Positions 32,088-40,521 of a stretch of DNA of 43,693 nucleotides are shown piece by piece. The stretch's first letter is position 1; each line of letters begins with the position of its first letter. The translations under genes were made by a program, and so were the position numbers. Source of the DNA: Pseudomonadales bacterium (GTDB taxonomy: Bacteria > Pseudomonadota > Gammaproteobacteria > Pseudomonadales > Azotimanducaceae); contig SLTB01000024.1 in NCBI GenBank assembly GCA_007130155.1, positions 1-43,693 on the forward strand, given 5' to 3'. The notes beneath the pieces are model-generated. The model was given only the letters and a program-made list of their open reading frames with translations, did no database searches and had not been told where the DNA came from.

Positions 32088-34270
32088 TGAATACTCCGTC
32101 GAGCCTGTCGTCGGCCCTGCCGGGTTTCACCCGCCGCAGCTTCGTCAAGGCCACTCTTAGCGCCACCGGGGGATTAGCCCTGGGCTTTCACCTGCCGGCC
32201 ATCGCCGCCATGGACGGCCCCTGGGCCACAGACGTCGAAGGTGCAGAGATCAACGCCTGGCTGGTGATCGCACCGGACGACACCGTCACCATCCGCGTCG
32301 CCCAGTCGGACATGGGCCAGGGCGTATTCACGGCCATGCCCATGCTGGTAGCGGAAGAACTCGAGTGCGACTGGCAACATGTGCGTGCCGAGTACGCCAG
32401 CGCCAACCGCAGCCTGCGCGAGGACCGGATCTACCAGCGCATGGGCACAGGCGGCAGCAATGCGGTCCGTATTTCCCGTCCCTACCTGCAGCAGGCCGGC
32501 GCCAGCGCCCGCGAGCGGCTGATTGCCGCCGCTGCCAGCGAATGGGGTGTGCCCGCCAGCGAGTGCCGCGCTAGCAAGAGCCGGGTCATCCACGAGGCCA
32601 GTGGTCACAGCAAACGCTACGGCGAGCTTGCCGCCGCCGCTGCCGGCATCACCCTCGACGCCGAACCCGAAATTCGCAAGCCCGGCGAGTATCAGCTTCT
32701 CGGCACATCCCTGCCCCGCCTCGACGTTCCCGCCAAGGTGGACGGCAGCGCGGTCTATGGCATCGACGTGCGCGTGCCAGGCATGGTCTACGCCGCGGTC
32801 GCAGTCTGCCCGGTGTGGGAGGGCCGACTGCAGTCCGTCGACGCGGCCCCCGCCCGATCCATGCGCGGCGTCAAGGACGTAGTGACCATGGACGATGCCG
32901 TCGCCGTGGTGGCGGACAGCTACTGGCGCGCCAAGAAGGCACTGGAGGCCCTCTCGCCACAGTGGGATTTCGGTGAGCATGCCGGTGCCAGCAGCGAAGC
33001 GTTCAAGGCCCGTTTCCTAGCAGCCCTGGACGAGAAGGGCACCATTGCCGAAGAAGCGGGTGACGCCTATGGCCAACTCGAAAATGCAGCCACGGTCATC
33101 GAGGCCGACTACAGCGCACCGTATCTGGCCCACCTCGCCCTCGAGCCGGTGAACTGCACCGTCCACATCCAGCGCGACCGGGTAGACGTCTGGACCGGCA
33201 GCCAGAATCCTGAGAGCGTGCTCACCGTGGCGGCCGAGGAAAGCGGCCGGCCCACAGAACAGGTACACGTCCACAGCTGCCATCTCGGTGGCGGTTTCGG
33301 GCGCCGCAGCCGCCCGGATTTCGTCGCCCGCGCCGTGACCATTGCCCGCAGGGTCGAGGCACCTGTGCAGGTGATCTACAGCCGCGAGGAAGACACCCGT
33401 ACGGGCCATTTCCGGCCCATGGCCGAATTCCGTTTGCGTGCCGGCCTGGATGCCGAGGGCAAGCCGGCAGCTCTGGTCAATCGCTCCTCGACCCACTCCA
33501 TCCTCGCCGGGCTGCGGCCCGAGGCCGTGGCCAACGGCATCGATCAGTCATCCCTGTCCTGGCTGACAAACAGCCCCTATGCCTTCGCCCATCGCAGCAT
33601 CGAGCATCACCTGCAGCGCACCCACGTTCCGGTGTGGTTCTGGCGGGCCGTGGGGGCCACCCAGAACGCCTTCGCGCTGGAGAGTTTCCTCGACGAAATG
33701 GCCCATGCCGCCGGCCAATGCCCATGGCGCTTCCGTCGTGCACTGCTGGCCGAACGGCCGGACATCATTCGCGTTCTCGACGCCGCAGCCGAACAGGCCG
33801 GCTGGAATACCGCTCTGCCGCGAGGGCAGGGCCGAGGTATCGCTCTGGTAGAGAGTTTCGGCTCCATATGCGCCCAGGTGGCGGAGGTGGACGTCTCGCA
33901 AAGCGGCGAAGTGACCGTAAAACGCGTCGTCTCCACCCTGGACTGCGGCAATACAGTGAACCCGCAGACCATCGATGAGCAGGTCCAGAGTTCCGTGGTC
34001 TACGGCTTGTCCGCGGCGTTCTGGGGCAAGGTGGAGATCCAGGACGGCCGCGCCCGCCATGGTAACTTCGATCGCCACCGGGTTCTGAAGATGGCTGAGA
34101 CCCCAAAGATGGAGACCCATCTCGTGCTATCCGGCGGCGACAAATGGGGCGGTGTCGGTGAGCCTGCGGTGCCGCCGGTGGTCCCCGCCGTCTGCAACGC
34201 GATCTTTGCCGCCATCGGCAAGCGGGTACGCACCCTGCCGCTTTCCGATCAGGATCTGAGCTGGTCCTGA
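32087..34270 (+). CDS. iorB: Molybdopterin-binding large subunit (isoquinoline 1-oxidoreductase beta/xanthine dehydrogenase-like), Tat-exported
   Basis: A 727-residue molybdenum hydroxylase subunit. The N-terminus FTRRSFVKATLSATGGLALG is a twin-arginine signal, so the enzyme is expected in the periplasm with the cofactor already loaded. SDMGQGVFTAMPMLVAEEL, HLGGGFGRRSRPDF and the C-terminal GVGEPAVPPVVPAVCNAI (holding the active-site Glu) match the family. Relatives hydroxylate N-heterocycles or aldehydes. There is no maturation factor in the window. A 33-base gap leads to a cytochrome c gene, which could take its electrons. The substrate is not known. Confidence 0.92.
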   Translation: MNTPSSLSSALPGFTRRSFVKATLSATGGLALGFHLPAIAAMDGPWATDVEGAEINAWLVIAPDDTVTIRVAQSDMGQGVFTAMPMLVAEELECDWQHVRAEYASANRSLREDRIYQRMGTGGSNAVRISRPYLQQAGASARERLIAAAASEWGVPASECRASKSRVIHEASGHSKRYGELAAAAAGITLDAEPEIRKPGEYQLLGTSLPRLDVPAKVDGSAVYGIDVRVPGMVYAAVAVCPVWEGRLQSVDAAPARSMRGVKDVVTMDDAVAVVADSYWRAKKALEALSPQWDFGEHAGASSEAFKARFLAALDEKGTIAEEAGDAYGQLENAATVIEADYSAPYLAHLALEPVNCTVHIQRDRVDVWTGSQNPESVLTVAAEESGRPTEQVHVHSCHLGGGFGRRSRPDFVARAVTIARRVEAPVQVIYSREEDTRTGHFRPMAEFRLRAGLDAEGKPAALVNRSSTHSILAGLRPEAVANGIDQSSLSWLTNSPYAFAHRSIEHHLQRTHVPVWFWRAVGATQNAFALESFLDEMAHAAGQCPWRFRRALLAERPDIIRVLDAAAEQAGWNTALPRGQGRGIALVESFGSICAQVAEVDVSQSGEVTVKRVVSTLDCGNTVNPQTIDEQVQSSVVYGLSAAFWGKVEIQDGRARHGNFDRHRVLKMAETPKMETHLVLSGGDKWGGVGEPAVPPVVPAVCNAIFAAIGKRVRTLPLSDQDLSWS

Positions 34271-34302
34271 TCCGGCATGGTGAGGCTCGCGGAAAGACGC
34301 TC

Positions 34303-34605
34303 GTGAGAAGGCTGTCGACACTGCTGCTGCTAGCCTCAGTGTCGGCAGTGGCCGATGCCGAGGGACCATCCCGGGGCGAAATCCTCGCCAGTGCCTGCAA
34401 CACCTGCCACGGCCTCGATGGACGTGGCAGCCCACCGCTACCGCCCTTGCGGGGACGCAACGACATCCGACAGCAGCTGCAAGCCTGGAAGATAGCCGCC
34501 GAGGCGACGGGCGACACCCACCTGATGATCCGCTTCGCCCGGGCCCTTTCGGACATGGACATCGATGATCTGGCCTCATTCTATGCCCGGCAGGACTCGC
34601 CATGA
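34303..34605 (+). CDS. Small monoheme cytochrome c, probably the FccA/SoxE-type partner
   Basis: A 100-residue exported class I cytochrome. The signal peptide MRRLSTLLLLASVSAVADA is followed by one heme site, CNTCH, with the distal Met expected near HLMIRF. The C-terminal helix is DIDDLASFYARQ. It lies between the molybdenum hydroxylase and a sulfide-dehydrogenase flavoprotein whose start overlaps its stop (ATGA). That makes it the likely cytochrome subunit of the flavocytochrome, and possibly also an acceptor for IorAB. The start is GTG. Confidence 0.82.
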   Translation: MRRLSTLLLLASVSAVADAEGPSRGEILASACNTCHGLDGRGSPPLPPLRGRNDIRQQLQAWKIAAEATGDTHLMIRFARALSDMDIDDLASFYARQDSP

Positions 34606-35885
34606 CGGAACTCCTGAAGGGCTTGGGGCGACGCCAGTTCCTCGCCGGCGGCATGCTGCTGCCCCTGGCTCTCGGCAGTCTTCGCGCAAGCGCGAAGACT
34701 GCGCCCCATGTGGTCATCGTTGGCGGTGGCTTCGCCGGCGCCACCGCTGCCCGCTATCTGGCACGCTGGCTGCCGGACGTTCACGTTTCTCTGGTACTGG
34801 GCCGGGATCGCTACTGGACCTGTCCCTTCAGCAATCTTGCGGTGATAGGCCTGCGCTCACTGGACAGCCTGGAAGTCCGCCGCGACCAACTCGCCAGCGG
34901 CAACATCACCCTCGTACCCCTGGAGGCTCGGGATTTCGACCCCCACCGGCGCACACTGCGTCTTGAGGGCGGTCGCACACTGAGCTTCGATCGGCTGATC
35001 CTCGCTCCAGGCATCGAAGTCATGCCCGAGGCCATCGATGGCCACGGGCAGGATGCCGTCGACACTTTCCCCCATGCCTGGCAGGCGGGACCCGCCACCG
35101 ACCATCTGGCACGACGACTTTCGGCCGTACCCGACGGCGGCCTGGTCATCATCAGCGTTCCCGAGGGCCCCTACCGCTGCCCACCCGGCCCCTACGAACG
35201 TGCCAGTCTCATGGCTTGGTGGCTGGCACGCCATCGGCCGCGGGCGAAGCTCATCATGCTCGATGCCAACGCAAGCTTTACCAAAGAGGCCCTGTTCAAG
35301 TCCCATTGGCGCGAGGCCCACCCCCAACGTCTGAGCTGGTTCGGTCGCAACGATGATGGCCAGCTACGCCGCGTGGATGCCAGGCGCGGCAGGGTTCACA
35401 CGGACTTCGAGGACTATCGGCCGGATCTCGCCTGCGTGATCCCGCCCCAGCGGGCCGCCGCCATTGCCCGCATCGCGGACCTCGACGGTGGGCGCGGCTG
35501 GTGTAGCGTGGATGCCCGGACTTTCGCCTCCACCGTGCACCCGAATGTGCATGTGATCGGCGATGCCGCCATCGCCAATCCCATGCCCAAATCCGCGTTT
35601 GCTGCCGCCAGTCAGGCCCGGATCTGCGCCGCCGCCATCGCCGCCGAATTCAGCGGCAGAGGGCCGCCAGACGCCCTGCTGACGAACACCTGCTACAGTC
35701 TGCTGACGCCAGAGAAAGCCATCGCCGTCACCGGTTCCTATCGTGGAACGCGGCACGGGATCCAAACCCTGCCCGGCAGCGGCGGAACCAGCCCGCTTCA
35801 GGCACCGTCATCTCTGCGCGAGACGGAAGCCGGCCATGCCCGCGGCTGGTATGCCAGTGCCCGGGCGGAAGCTTTCGGTGATTGA
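34602..35885 (+). CDS. Flavocytochrome c sulfide dehydrogenase flavoprotein (FccB/SoxF)
   Basis: A 427-residue exported flavoprotein oxidising sulfide, with electrons passed to the cytochrome subunit. GRRQFLAGGMLLPLALG is a Tat signal. The FAD motif is VVIVGGGFAGATAARYL; YRCPPGPYERA (Cys about 193) and NTCYSL (Cys about 364) are the two cysteines that form the redox-active disulfide in the family. VIGDAAIANPMPKSAFAA is the second FAD site. It overlaps the cytochrome gene by 4 bases and is followed after 1 base by soxX, so this is probably the SoxF/SoxE arm of the sox operon. Confidence 0.9.
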   Translation: MTELLKGLGRRQFLAGGMLLPLALGSLRASAKTAPHVVIVGGGFAGATAARYLARWLPDVHVSLVLGRDRYWTCPFSNLAVIGLRSLDSLEVRRDQLASGNITLVPLEARDFDPHRRTLRLEGGRTLSFDRLILAPGIEVMPEAIDGHGQDAVDTFPHAWQAGPATDHLARRLSAVPDGGLVIISVPEGPYRCPPGPYERASLMAWWLARHRPRAKLIMLDANASFTKEALFKSHWREAHPQRLSWFGRNDDGQLRRVDARRGRVHTDFEDYRPDLACVIPPQRAAAIARIADLDGGRGWCSVDARTFASTVHPNVHVIGDAAIANPMPKSAFAAASQARICAAAIAAEFSGRGPPDALLTNTCYSLLTPEKAIAVTGSYRGTRHGIQTLPGSGGTSPLQAPSSLRETEAGHARGWYASARAEAFGD

Positions 35886-35886
35886 G

Positions 35887-36354
35887 ATGAAGCGCATCCG
35901 GCTGGGCCGCACCCGGCACGGTGGCCTGCTGCTGTTGGCGCTGCTAGCCAGCGGCGCCGGTGCCGACTGTGCGACCTTCGAGATTGTCGGCGATGGCATC
36001 ACGCTGCCGCTGGGCGGCCAGACCGGAAACCCCGAAGCCGGGCGCCGGGTCGCCGCAGAACGGCAGCGTGGCGATTGCAGCATCTGCCACCAGTTGCCGT
36101 TGCCGAACGATCACTTCCACGGCAATGTAGGGCCGGATCTCACCGCGATCAGCACCCGTCTGACGCCTGCCCAGATTCGCCTGCGGGTCGCCGCCAACCG
36201 ACAAATGAATCCGGAGTCAGTGATGCCGGACTACTGCAGCAGCCGTGGCCGCCACGAGGTCGCGGGCCCCTACGCCGGCGAACCCATTTTGACGGATCAG
36301 GAGATCGAGGATGTCGTGGCCTGGCTGAGCAGTCTGGACGGCAGTGCGCCATGA
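35887..36354 (+). CDS. soxX: Sulfur-oxidation cytochrome SoxX
   Basis: A 155-residue monoheme cytochrome, partner of SoxA in the periplasmic complex that loads thiosulfate onto SoxY. The signal peptide ends near ASGAGADC; GDCSICHQLP holds the heme. GNVGPDLTAI and the C-terminal ILTDQEIEDVVAWLSSL are SoxX hallmarks, and SVMPDY supplies the Met ligand. ATG 35887 is one base after the FccB stop; an upstream ATG at 35836 is possible but gives a poor signal. The stop overlaps the soxY start by four bases. Confidence 0.9.
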   Translation: MKRIRLGRTRHGGLLLLALLASGAGADCATFEIVGDGITLPLGGQTGNPEAGRRVAAERQRGDCSICHQLPLPNDHFHGNVGPDLTAISTRLTPAQIRLRVAANRQMNPESVMPDYCSSRGRHEVAGPYAGEPILTDQEIEDVVAWLSSLDGSAP

Positions 36355-36809
36355 AACGTTACGGGCATTCAGGCCTGCCGCGCCGTGCCGTTATCCAAGG
36401 CATGGCCGCAAGCTTCACGCTGTCGCTGATGCCGCGGGCGTCAGCCGGACTCGAAGCCGCTCTGCAGGCGCGGTTTGGTGACCGCCGCCCGGACACAGGC
36501 GGGGTTGAACTCGAAGTCAGCAGTCTGGTGGAGAACGGCAACTCCGTGGCCGTCACCGTGAGGGCCGACCCTTCGCAGCCTAGCCCCTCCGCCCTGCACC
36601 TGTTCATGCCCCGAAACCCCGAACCCTGGGGAACCAGCTTCCACATCCAGCCGCCAGCGCTGGCTGAGTTCAGCACCCGCATCCGACTGTCAGGGTCCCA
36701 GGACCTGATGGCGCTGGCCGAATGGTCTGACGGCCGACTCGGCGCCACCGCGGTGTCCGTCATGGTCACACTCGGCGCCTGCGCCGACGATCTTTACGGC
36801 GAATTCTGA
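36351..36809 (+). CDS. soxY: SoxY sulfur-carrier protein with non-canonical C-terminal arm
   Basis: A 152-residue Tat-exported (RRAVIQG) carrier of sulfur intermediates. The fold segments GGVELEVSSLVENGNSVAV, MPRNPEPWGTSFHI and TRIRLSGSQDLMALAEWSDG match SoxY. Canonical SoxY ends in GGCGG, with the Cys on a free swinging arm. Here the end reads TLGACADDLYGEF: the Cys (about residue 144) is kept, but the flanking Gly are changed and eight residues follow it. No frameshift is needed to explain this. The gene overlaps soxX and lies 2 bases before soxZ. Confidence 0.88.
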   Translation: MKRYGHSGLPRRAVIQGMAASFTLSLMPRASAGLEAALQARFGDRRPDTGGVELEVSSLVENGNSVAVTVRADPSQPSPSALHLFMPRNPEPWGTSFHIQPPALAEFSTRIRLSGSQDLMALAEWSDGRLGATAVSVMVTLGACADDLYGEF

Positions 36810-36811
36810 TC

Positions 36812-37141
36812 ATGAGTCTGTCCGCCCGCGTTCGCATTCCCACTGAGGCCCGCGCCGGCGAGGTGATCGAGATTCGCACCCTGGTGAGTCATCCCATGGA
36901 AACCGGTTTCCGCGTCGACAGCTTCGGCCGGCGCGTGCCGCGCAAAATCCTCACCCGCTTCAGCTGCCACTACGATGGCCGCGAAATCGTCAGCATGGAC
37001 CTCCGCCCCGGCATCGCTGCCAACCCCTATGTGGCCTTCCGCTTCGTCGCCGACGTATCCGGCGCGATCGAACTGCGCTGGGAGGGCGATGAGGGCGAGG
37101 TCCTCATCGAGCGCAGCCACCTCGAGGTCATCAGAGCATGA
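36812..37141 (+). CDS. soxZ: SoxZ, partner of SoxY
   Basis: A 109-residue beta-sandwich protein forming the SoxYZ heterodimer in the periplasm. RVRIPTEARAGEVIEIRTLVSHPMETGF at the N-terminus and AANPYVAFRFVADVSGAIELRWEGDEG towards the end are diagnostic. As usual there is no signal peptide; SoxZ is exported together with SoxY through SoxY's Tat signal. It overlaps soxA by four bases (ATGA). Confidence 0.93.
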   Translation: MSLSARVRIPTEARAGEVIEIRTLVSHPMETGFRVDSFGRRVPRKILTRFSCHYDGREIVSMDLRPGIAANPYVAFRFVADVSGAIELRWEGDEGEVLIERSHLEVIRA

Positions 37142-37893
37142 AGTGCTGGCTCCTGCTCCTGCTCCTGGCCACATGCTGCGCCGGGGCAGACCAGCCCGAT
37201 CGCCGCTCCGGCTACAGCCTGCTGGGGCCCGATCTGAGAGCGCTGCAGGACGACGATTTCGCCAATCCAGGCATGCTGTGGGTGGACCGCGGTGAGCGGC
37301 TGTGGAACGCAGCCAGTGGCCCGAACCAACAGAGCTGCCGGGACTGCCATGGAGACCCCGTCAACCTGCGTGACCTCGCCAACCGGCTGCCACGCTTCGA
37401 TGCCACGACCAACCGCCTCGACAACCTGGACATGCTGATTCGCCAGTGCCGAACGCAGCGACAGCAGGCCGAGGCACTGACTCATGAAAGCGAGGATCTG
37501 CTGGCGCTGACGACCCTCGTCGCCCATCAATCCCGCGGGCTACCGCTCGAGGTGGTCGTCGATGGGCCCGCAAGCACAGCCTTCGAACAGGGGCGAGCCA
37601 GTTTCGAGCGCCGCCGCGGCCAGCTCGATCTGTCCTGCGCCGATTGCCACGAAAAGCTGCGGGGCGCGCGGCTGCGCGGCGAGACCATCAGTGCCGGCAT
37701 GGTCAACGGCTTTCCACTGTACCGCCTGACATGGGAAGGTCTCGGTTCCAGGCAGCGCATGATCCGCTGGTGCAACGAGGCGGTCCGTGCCAAGCCCATG
37801 GACCCGGAAAGCCAACGGGCGCTGGCGCTGGAACTCTATCTCGCCTGGCGCTCCCGCGGGCTAGCCCTCGAGGCACCCGCAGTGCGCAGATGA
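37138..37893 (+). CDS. soxA: Sulfur-oxidation cytochrome SoxA, diheme
   Basis: A 251-residue exported cytochrome, catalytic subunit of SoxAX. The signal peptide is MKCWLLLLLLATCCAGA. Two heme sites, SCRDCH and SCADCH, are present, so it is the diheme form. RWCNEAVRA near the C-terminus supplies the Cys that ligates the catalytic heme as a persulfide in the family. Segments DRGERLWNAASG and GNPVNLRDLAN-like GDPVNLRDLANRLP are typical. It is the last gene of the operon: a 58-base gap precedes galM, and there is no soxB. Confidence 0.92.
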   Translation: MKCWLLLLLLATCCAGADQPDRRSGYSLLGPDLRALQDDDFANPGMLWVDRGERLWNAASGPNQQSCRDCHGDPVNLRDLANRLPRFDATTNRLDNLDMLIRQCRTQRQQAEALTHESEDLLALTTLVAHQSRGLPLEVVVDGPASTAFEQGRASFERRRGQLDLSCADCHEKLRGARLRGETISAGMVNGFPLYRLTWEGLGSRQRMIRWCNEAVRAKPMDPESQRALALELYLAWRSRGLALEAPAVRR

Positions 37894-37951
37894 ACCCCGG
37901 GGAGCGCCAATTCAAAGCGTTTCATGGCCCCAGACCCAGTCGAGGAGCACC

Positions 37952-38950
37952 ATGGTCAGCAAGGCAGCCAAGCACATCGAACTGGGAACGGGCCACGGAC
38001 TGCGGGCGCGCATCTCCAATTGGGGTGTCTACCTGACTGAGCTGTGGCCCGACAACCAGCGCGACGTGGTGCTTTCCCATGCCGATGACGGTGGCCGCCG
38101 CGGCGACAGCCTGCATTTGGGCTGCATCATCGGCCGCCACGCCAATCGTATCCGCGATGGATTCTTCGAACTCGACGGCTGGCAGCATCAACTGACGCGC
38201 AACGCCGACAACAATCATCTCCACGGGGGCCACGCCGGATTTCATCAGCAGCACTGGCAGGTGATGACCCAGGTGCCGGAGCAGGTCCACTTGAGGCTGC
38301 GTTCCCCCGACGGCCAGGAGGGCTACCCGGGCAATCTGGATGTCGATGCGATCATTTCACTGCCGAACACCCACTGCCTGCGTCTCGAACTGACGGCAGT
38401 GACCGACGCGCCGACACCGGTGAACCTGACCTGGCATCCGTACTTCAACCTCGCCGGCCATGCCAGCGGATCAGCCGGAGATCACCGGATACAGATCGAC
38501 GCGGATCAGTTCCTCCCCATGACCAGCGAGTTCTGTCCCAGCGGCGAGATCATGGCGGTGGACGGCACGCCCTTCGATCTGCGCGAACCCCAGACCATCG
38601 CTCCGCTGCTACAGGCGCGCCATCCACAGCTGCTGGTGGGGGAAGGCTTCGATCATTGCTTCCTGATTCGCGGTACGGGCCTTCGCCGTGCCGCACGGCT
38701 CGAAGCCCCCGACGCCAGCTTGGCCATGGAAGTCTGGAGCACCCAGGTTGGCCTGCAGTTCTATACCGGCAACACACTGATGCTGCCGCAGGGAGCCAAA
38801 GGCGGCGCCCACTATCGCCGCCTGTCAGGCATCTGCCTGGAGCCCCAAGGCCTGCCCGATGCCCCCAATCATGGCCACTTCACCAGCACCATCCTGCGGC
38901 CCGGGGAGCGCTACCACCAGATCATCGAGTACCGCTTCGAAGTCGGCTGA
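37952..38950 (+). CDS. galM: Galactose mutarotase (aldose 1-epimerase)
   Basis: A 332-residue cytosolic enzyme interconverting alpha and beta anomers of aldohexoses. The family motifs are present: GRHANRI, NHLHGG (catalytic acid His region), NLTWHPYFNLAG (second His) and ICLEPQGLPDAPN (catalytic Glu). The length is normal for the family. GAGGAG 6 bases upstream sets the start. Its position after soxA is probably fortuitous; no other sugar gene is near. A REPIN follows 23 bases after the stop. Confidence 0.93.
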   Translation: MVSKAAKHIELGTGHGLRARISNWGVYLTELWPDNQRDVVLSHADDGGRRGDSLHLGCIIGRHANRIRDGFFELDGWQHQLTRNADNNHLHGGHAGFHQQHWQVMTQVPEQVHLRLRSPDGQEGYPGNLDVDAIISLPNTHCLRLELTAVTDAPTPVNLTWHPYFNLAGHASGSAGDHRIQIDADQFLPMTSEFCPSGEIMAVDGTPFDLREPQTIAPLLQARHPQLLVGEGFDHCFLIRGTGLRRAARLEAPDASLAMEVWSTQVGLQFYTGNTLMLPQGAKGGAHYRRLSGICLEPQGLPDAPNHGHFTSTILRPGERYHQIIEYRFEVG

Positions 38951-38973
38951 CATCAGTCGGCCGCGACCAGCTC

Positions 38974-39021
38974 GTGGGAGCCCGCCCTGCGGGCGATCGC
39001 GCGCGCCCTGCGCGCTCCCAC
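38974..39021. repeat. REPIN between galM and the nitroreductase gene
   Basis: GTGGGAGCCCGCCCTGCGGGC and GCGCGCCCTGCGCGCTCCCAC form two hairpins in inverted orientation, 48 bases in all, around GATCGC. The head GTGGGAG matches the other REP-like elements. It lies between two convergent genes, where it may also stop transcription. Confidence 0.8.
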
Positions 39022-39058
39022 AGAAGGCAGCGCGCAGAGTGCTCCAACGGGAGAGTCG

Positions 39059-39682
39059 TCAGTCCGACCACTGCTCCCAGTGCAGGACCTCTTCCACCGG
39101 CTTGCGGCGCAGCGGCCCAAACTTCATCAGCGGCTTGCCCAGCGCCACGGTGGCTCCCAGGTAGACGTCATCGGGGATGGCCAGTTCGCGACGGAAATCC
39201 GCCTCGCAGGTCATGTGGAAGGTCGTGAATGCAGAACCTAAGCCCATGGCCCGGGCTGCCAGGATCAGGTTCTGGGCCGCCGGATACACCGCCGACCAGA
39301 CGAAACGCTCATTGGGCGCCTGGGGCGGATAGACATTGCGCGCAGCCACCACGATGAAGGCCGGCACCTCGGCGAAGTGCTTCACCAGATGGCCCGCGTT
39401 GGTCATCATGACCTTCTCAGGCCCCTCAGGCATGGCTTCAACCTGCGCGAACATGGGTCCCATGACAGCCTCAATGCTTGCACCGAGGCGCGCCTTGCGC
39501 TCAGGATCCGTCAGCACAACGAACCCCCAGCCCTGGCTGTTACCCGGGTTCGAGGCCCGGGTTGCGGCCCAGACGAGCTTCTCCAGCGTGGCCTTCGGAA
39601 TGGGATCAGGCGCCAGCCGGCGAATCGCCCGGCAGGTACCCATCATCTCGAGGAATGCCTCTCCTGCATCTGTGCCCGTCAT
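39059..39682 (-). CDS. Nitroreductase family FMN oxidoreductase
   Basis: A 207-residue FMN enzyme of the NfnB/BluB-like superfamily. TCRAIRRLAPDPIPKATLEKLVWAATRASNPGNSQGWGFVVL is the typical FMN-binding opening; FVWSAVYPAAQNLILAARAMGLGSAF and VALGKP are the other conserved blocks. Substrates range from nitroaromatics to quinones and enones, and none can be chosen. ATG 39682 lies 9 bases after AGGAG; the track start at 39796 adds unrelated sequence. The gap to lemA (39683-39893, 211 bases) carries a -10-like TATGCT at 39860. Confidence 0.88.
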   Translation of the reverse strand: MTGTDAGEAFLEMMGTCRAIRRLAPDPIPKATLEKLVWAATRASNPGNSQGWGFVVLTDPERKARLGASIEAVMGPMFAQVEAMPEGPEKVMMTNAGHLVKHFAEVPAFIVVAARNVYPPQAPNERFVWSAVYPAAQNLILAARAMGLGSAFTTFHMTCEADFRRELAIPDDVYLGATVALGKPLMKFGPLRRKPVEEVLHWEQWSD

Positions 39683-39893
39683 TGCTCTCATCTCCTGGAC
39701 GTCAATCGAGTCTCGAACTCCTGAAAACCAGCCAGTTCGTTCGCCACTAACGGCTCGCCGCCGAGCATAGAAAGGTCGTGACCGGCCGACAACCAAAGCG
39801 GCACTTTAACGGAAGTGCGATACAAGCGACCCAGCGACGACAGCGACAGCCTGTGCCGCTATGCTTGGCCCCTACCTGTCTTGGGGGTGTCCA

Positions 39894-40493
39894 ATGAGTG
39901 TCTCGACCATCGTCACGCTGGTGGTGCTCGCCCTGTTGCTGTTCGGGCTCATCGCCGTCTACAACCGCCTGGTGACCCTGCGCAACCGCTTCCAGAATGC
40001 CTTTGCCCAGATCGAGGTGCAGCTCAAGCGCCGCTACGACCTCATCCCAAATCTGGTGGAAGTAGCCAAGGGCTACCTCAAGCACGAGCGGGAGACCCTC
40101 GAAGCCGTCATCCAGGCACGCAATCAGGCCCTCGGCGCCCTGCAGGCTGCCGCCAAAGATCCCGGAAGCGCCAGTGCCATGCAGAATCTGCAGGGCGGGG
40201 AGAACATGCTGGCCGGAGCCCTGAGCCGACTCAACATGGTGGTCGAGCAATATCCCGACCTGAAAGCGAACCAGAACATGGCCCAGCTCAGCGAGGAGAT
40301 GACCAGCACCGAGAACCGCATCGCCTTCGCCCGGCAGGCTTTCAACGACTCGGTGATGGCCTTCAACAGCTATCGGCAGAGCTTCCCGCCGGTGGCCGTT
40401 GCCGGCATCTTCGGTTTCGGTCAGGACGCGACTCTGCTGCAGTTCGAGGATGCGGAGCAGATCAGGAAGGCACCGCAGGTGTCATTCCAGTAA
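39894..40493 (+). CDS. LemA family membrane-anchored protein
   Basis: A 199-residue protein with one N-terminal membrane helix (IVTLVVLALLLFGLIAVY) and a long helical-bundle domain. NRLVTLRNRFQNAFAQIEVQLKRRYDLIPNLVEVAKGY is the family's defining stretch; GGENMLAGALSRL and ENRIAFARQAFND follow. The function is not established. The gene is 28 bases upstream of an HtpX-like M48 protease, a widespread pairing in gammaproteobacteria suggesting joint membrane-protein quality control. GGGGGTG 5 bases upstream sets the start. Confidence 0.93.
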   Translation: MSVSTIVTLVVLALLLFGLIAVYNRLVTLRNRFQNAFAQIEVQLKRRYDLIPNLVEVAKGYLKHERETLEAVIQARNQALGALQAAAKDPGSASAMQNLQGGENMLAGALSRLNMVVEQYPDLKANQNMAQLSEEMTSTENRIAFARQAFNDSVMAFNSYRQSFPPVAVAGIFGFGQDATLLQFEDAEQIRKAPQVSFQ

Positions 40494-40521
40494 TCCTGCC
40501 AGTCCAGGGGTGATCTGAAAC

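Noticed and set aside
36760-36809. Frameshift as the cause of the odd SoxY end
   Set aside because: The Cys stays in frame with fold segments before it, and the stop comes only eight codons later. A shift would not restore GGCGG.
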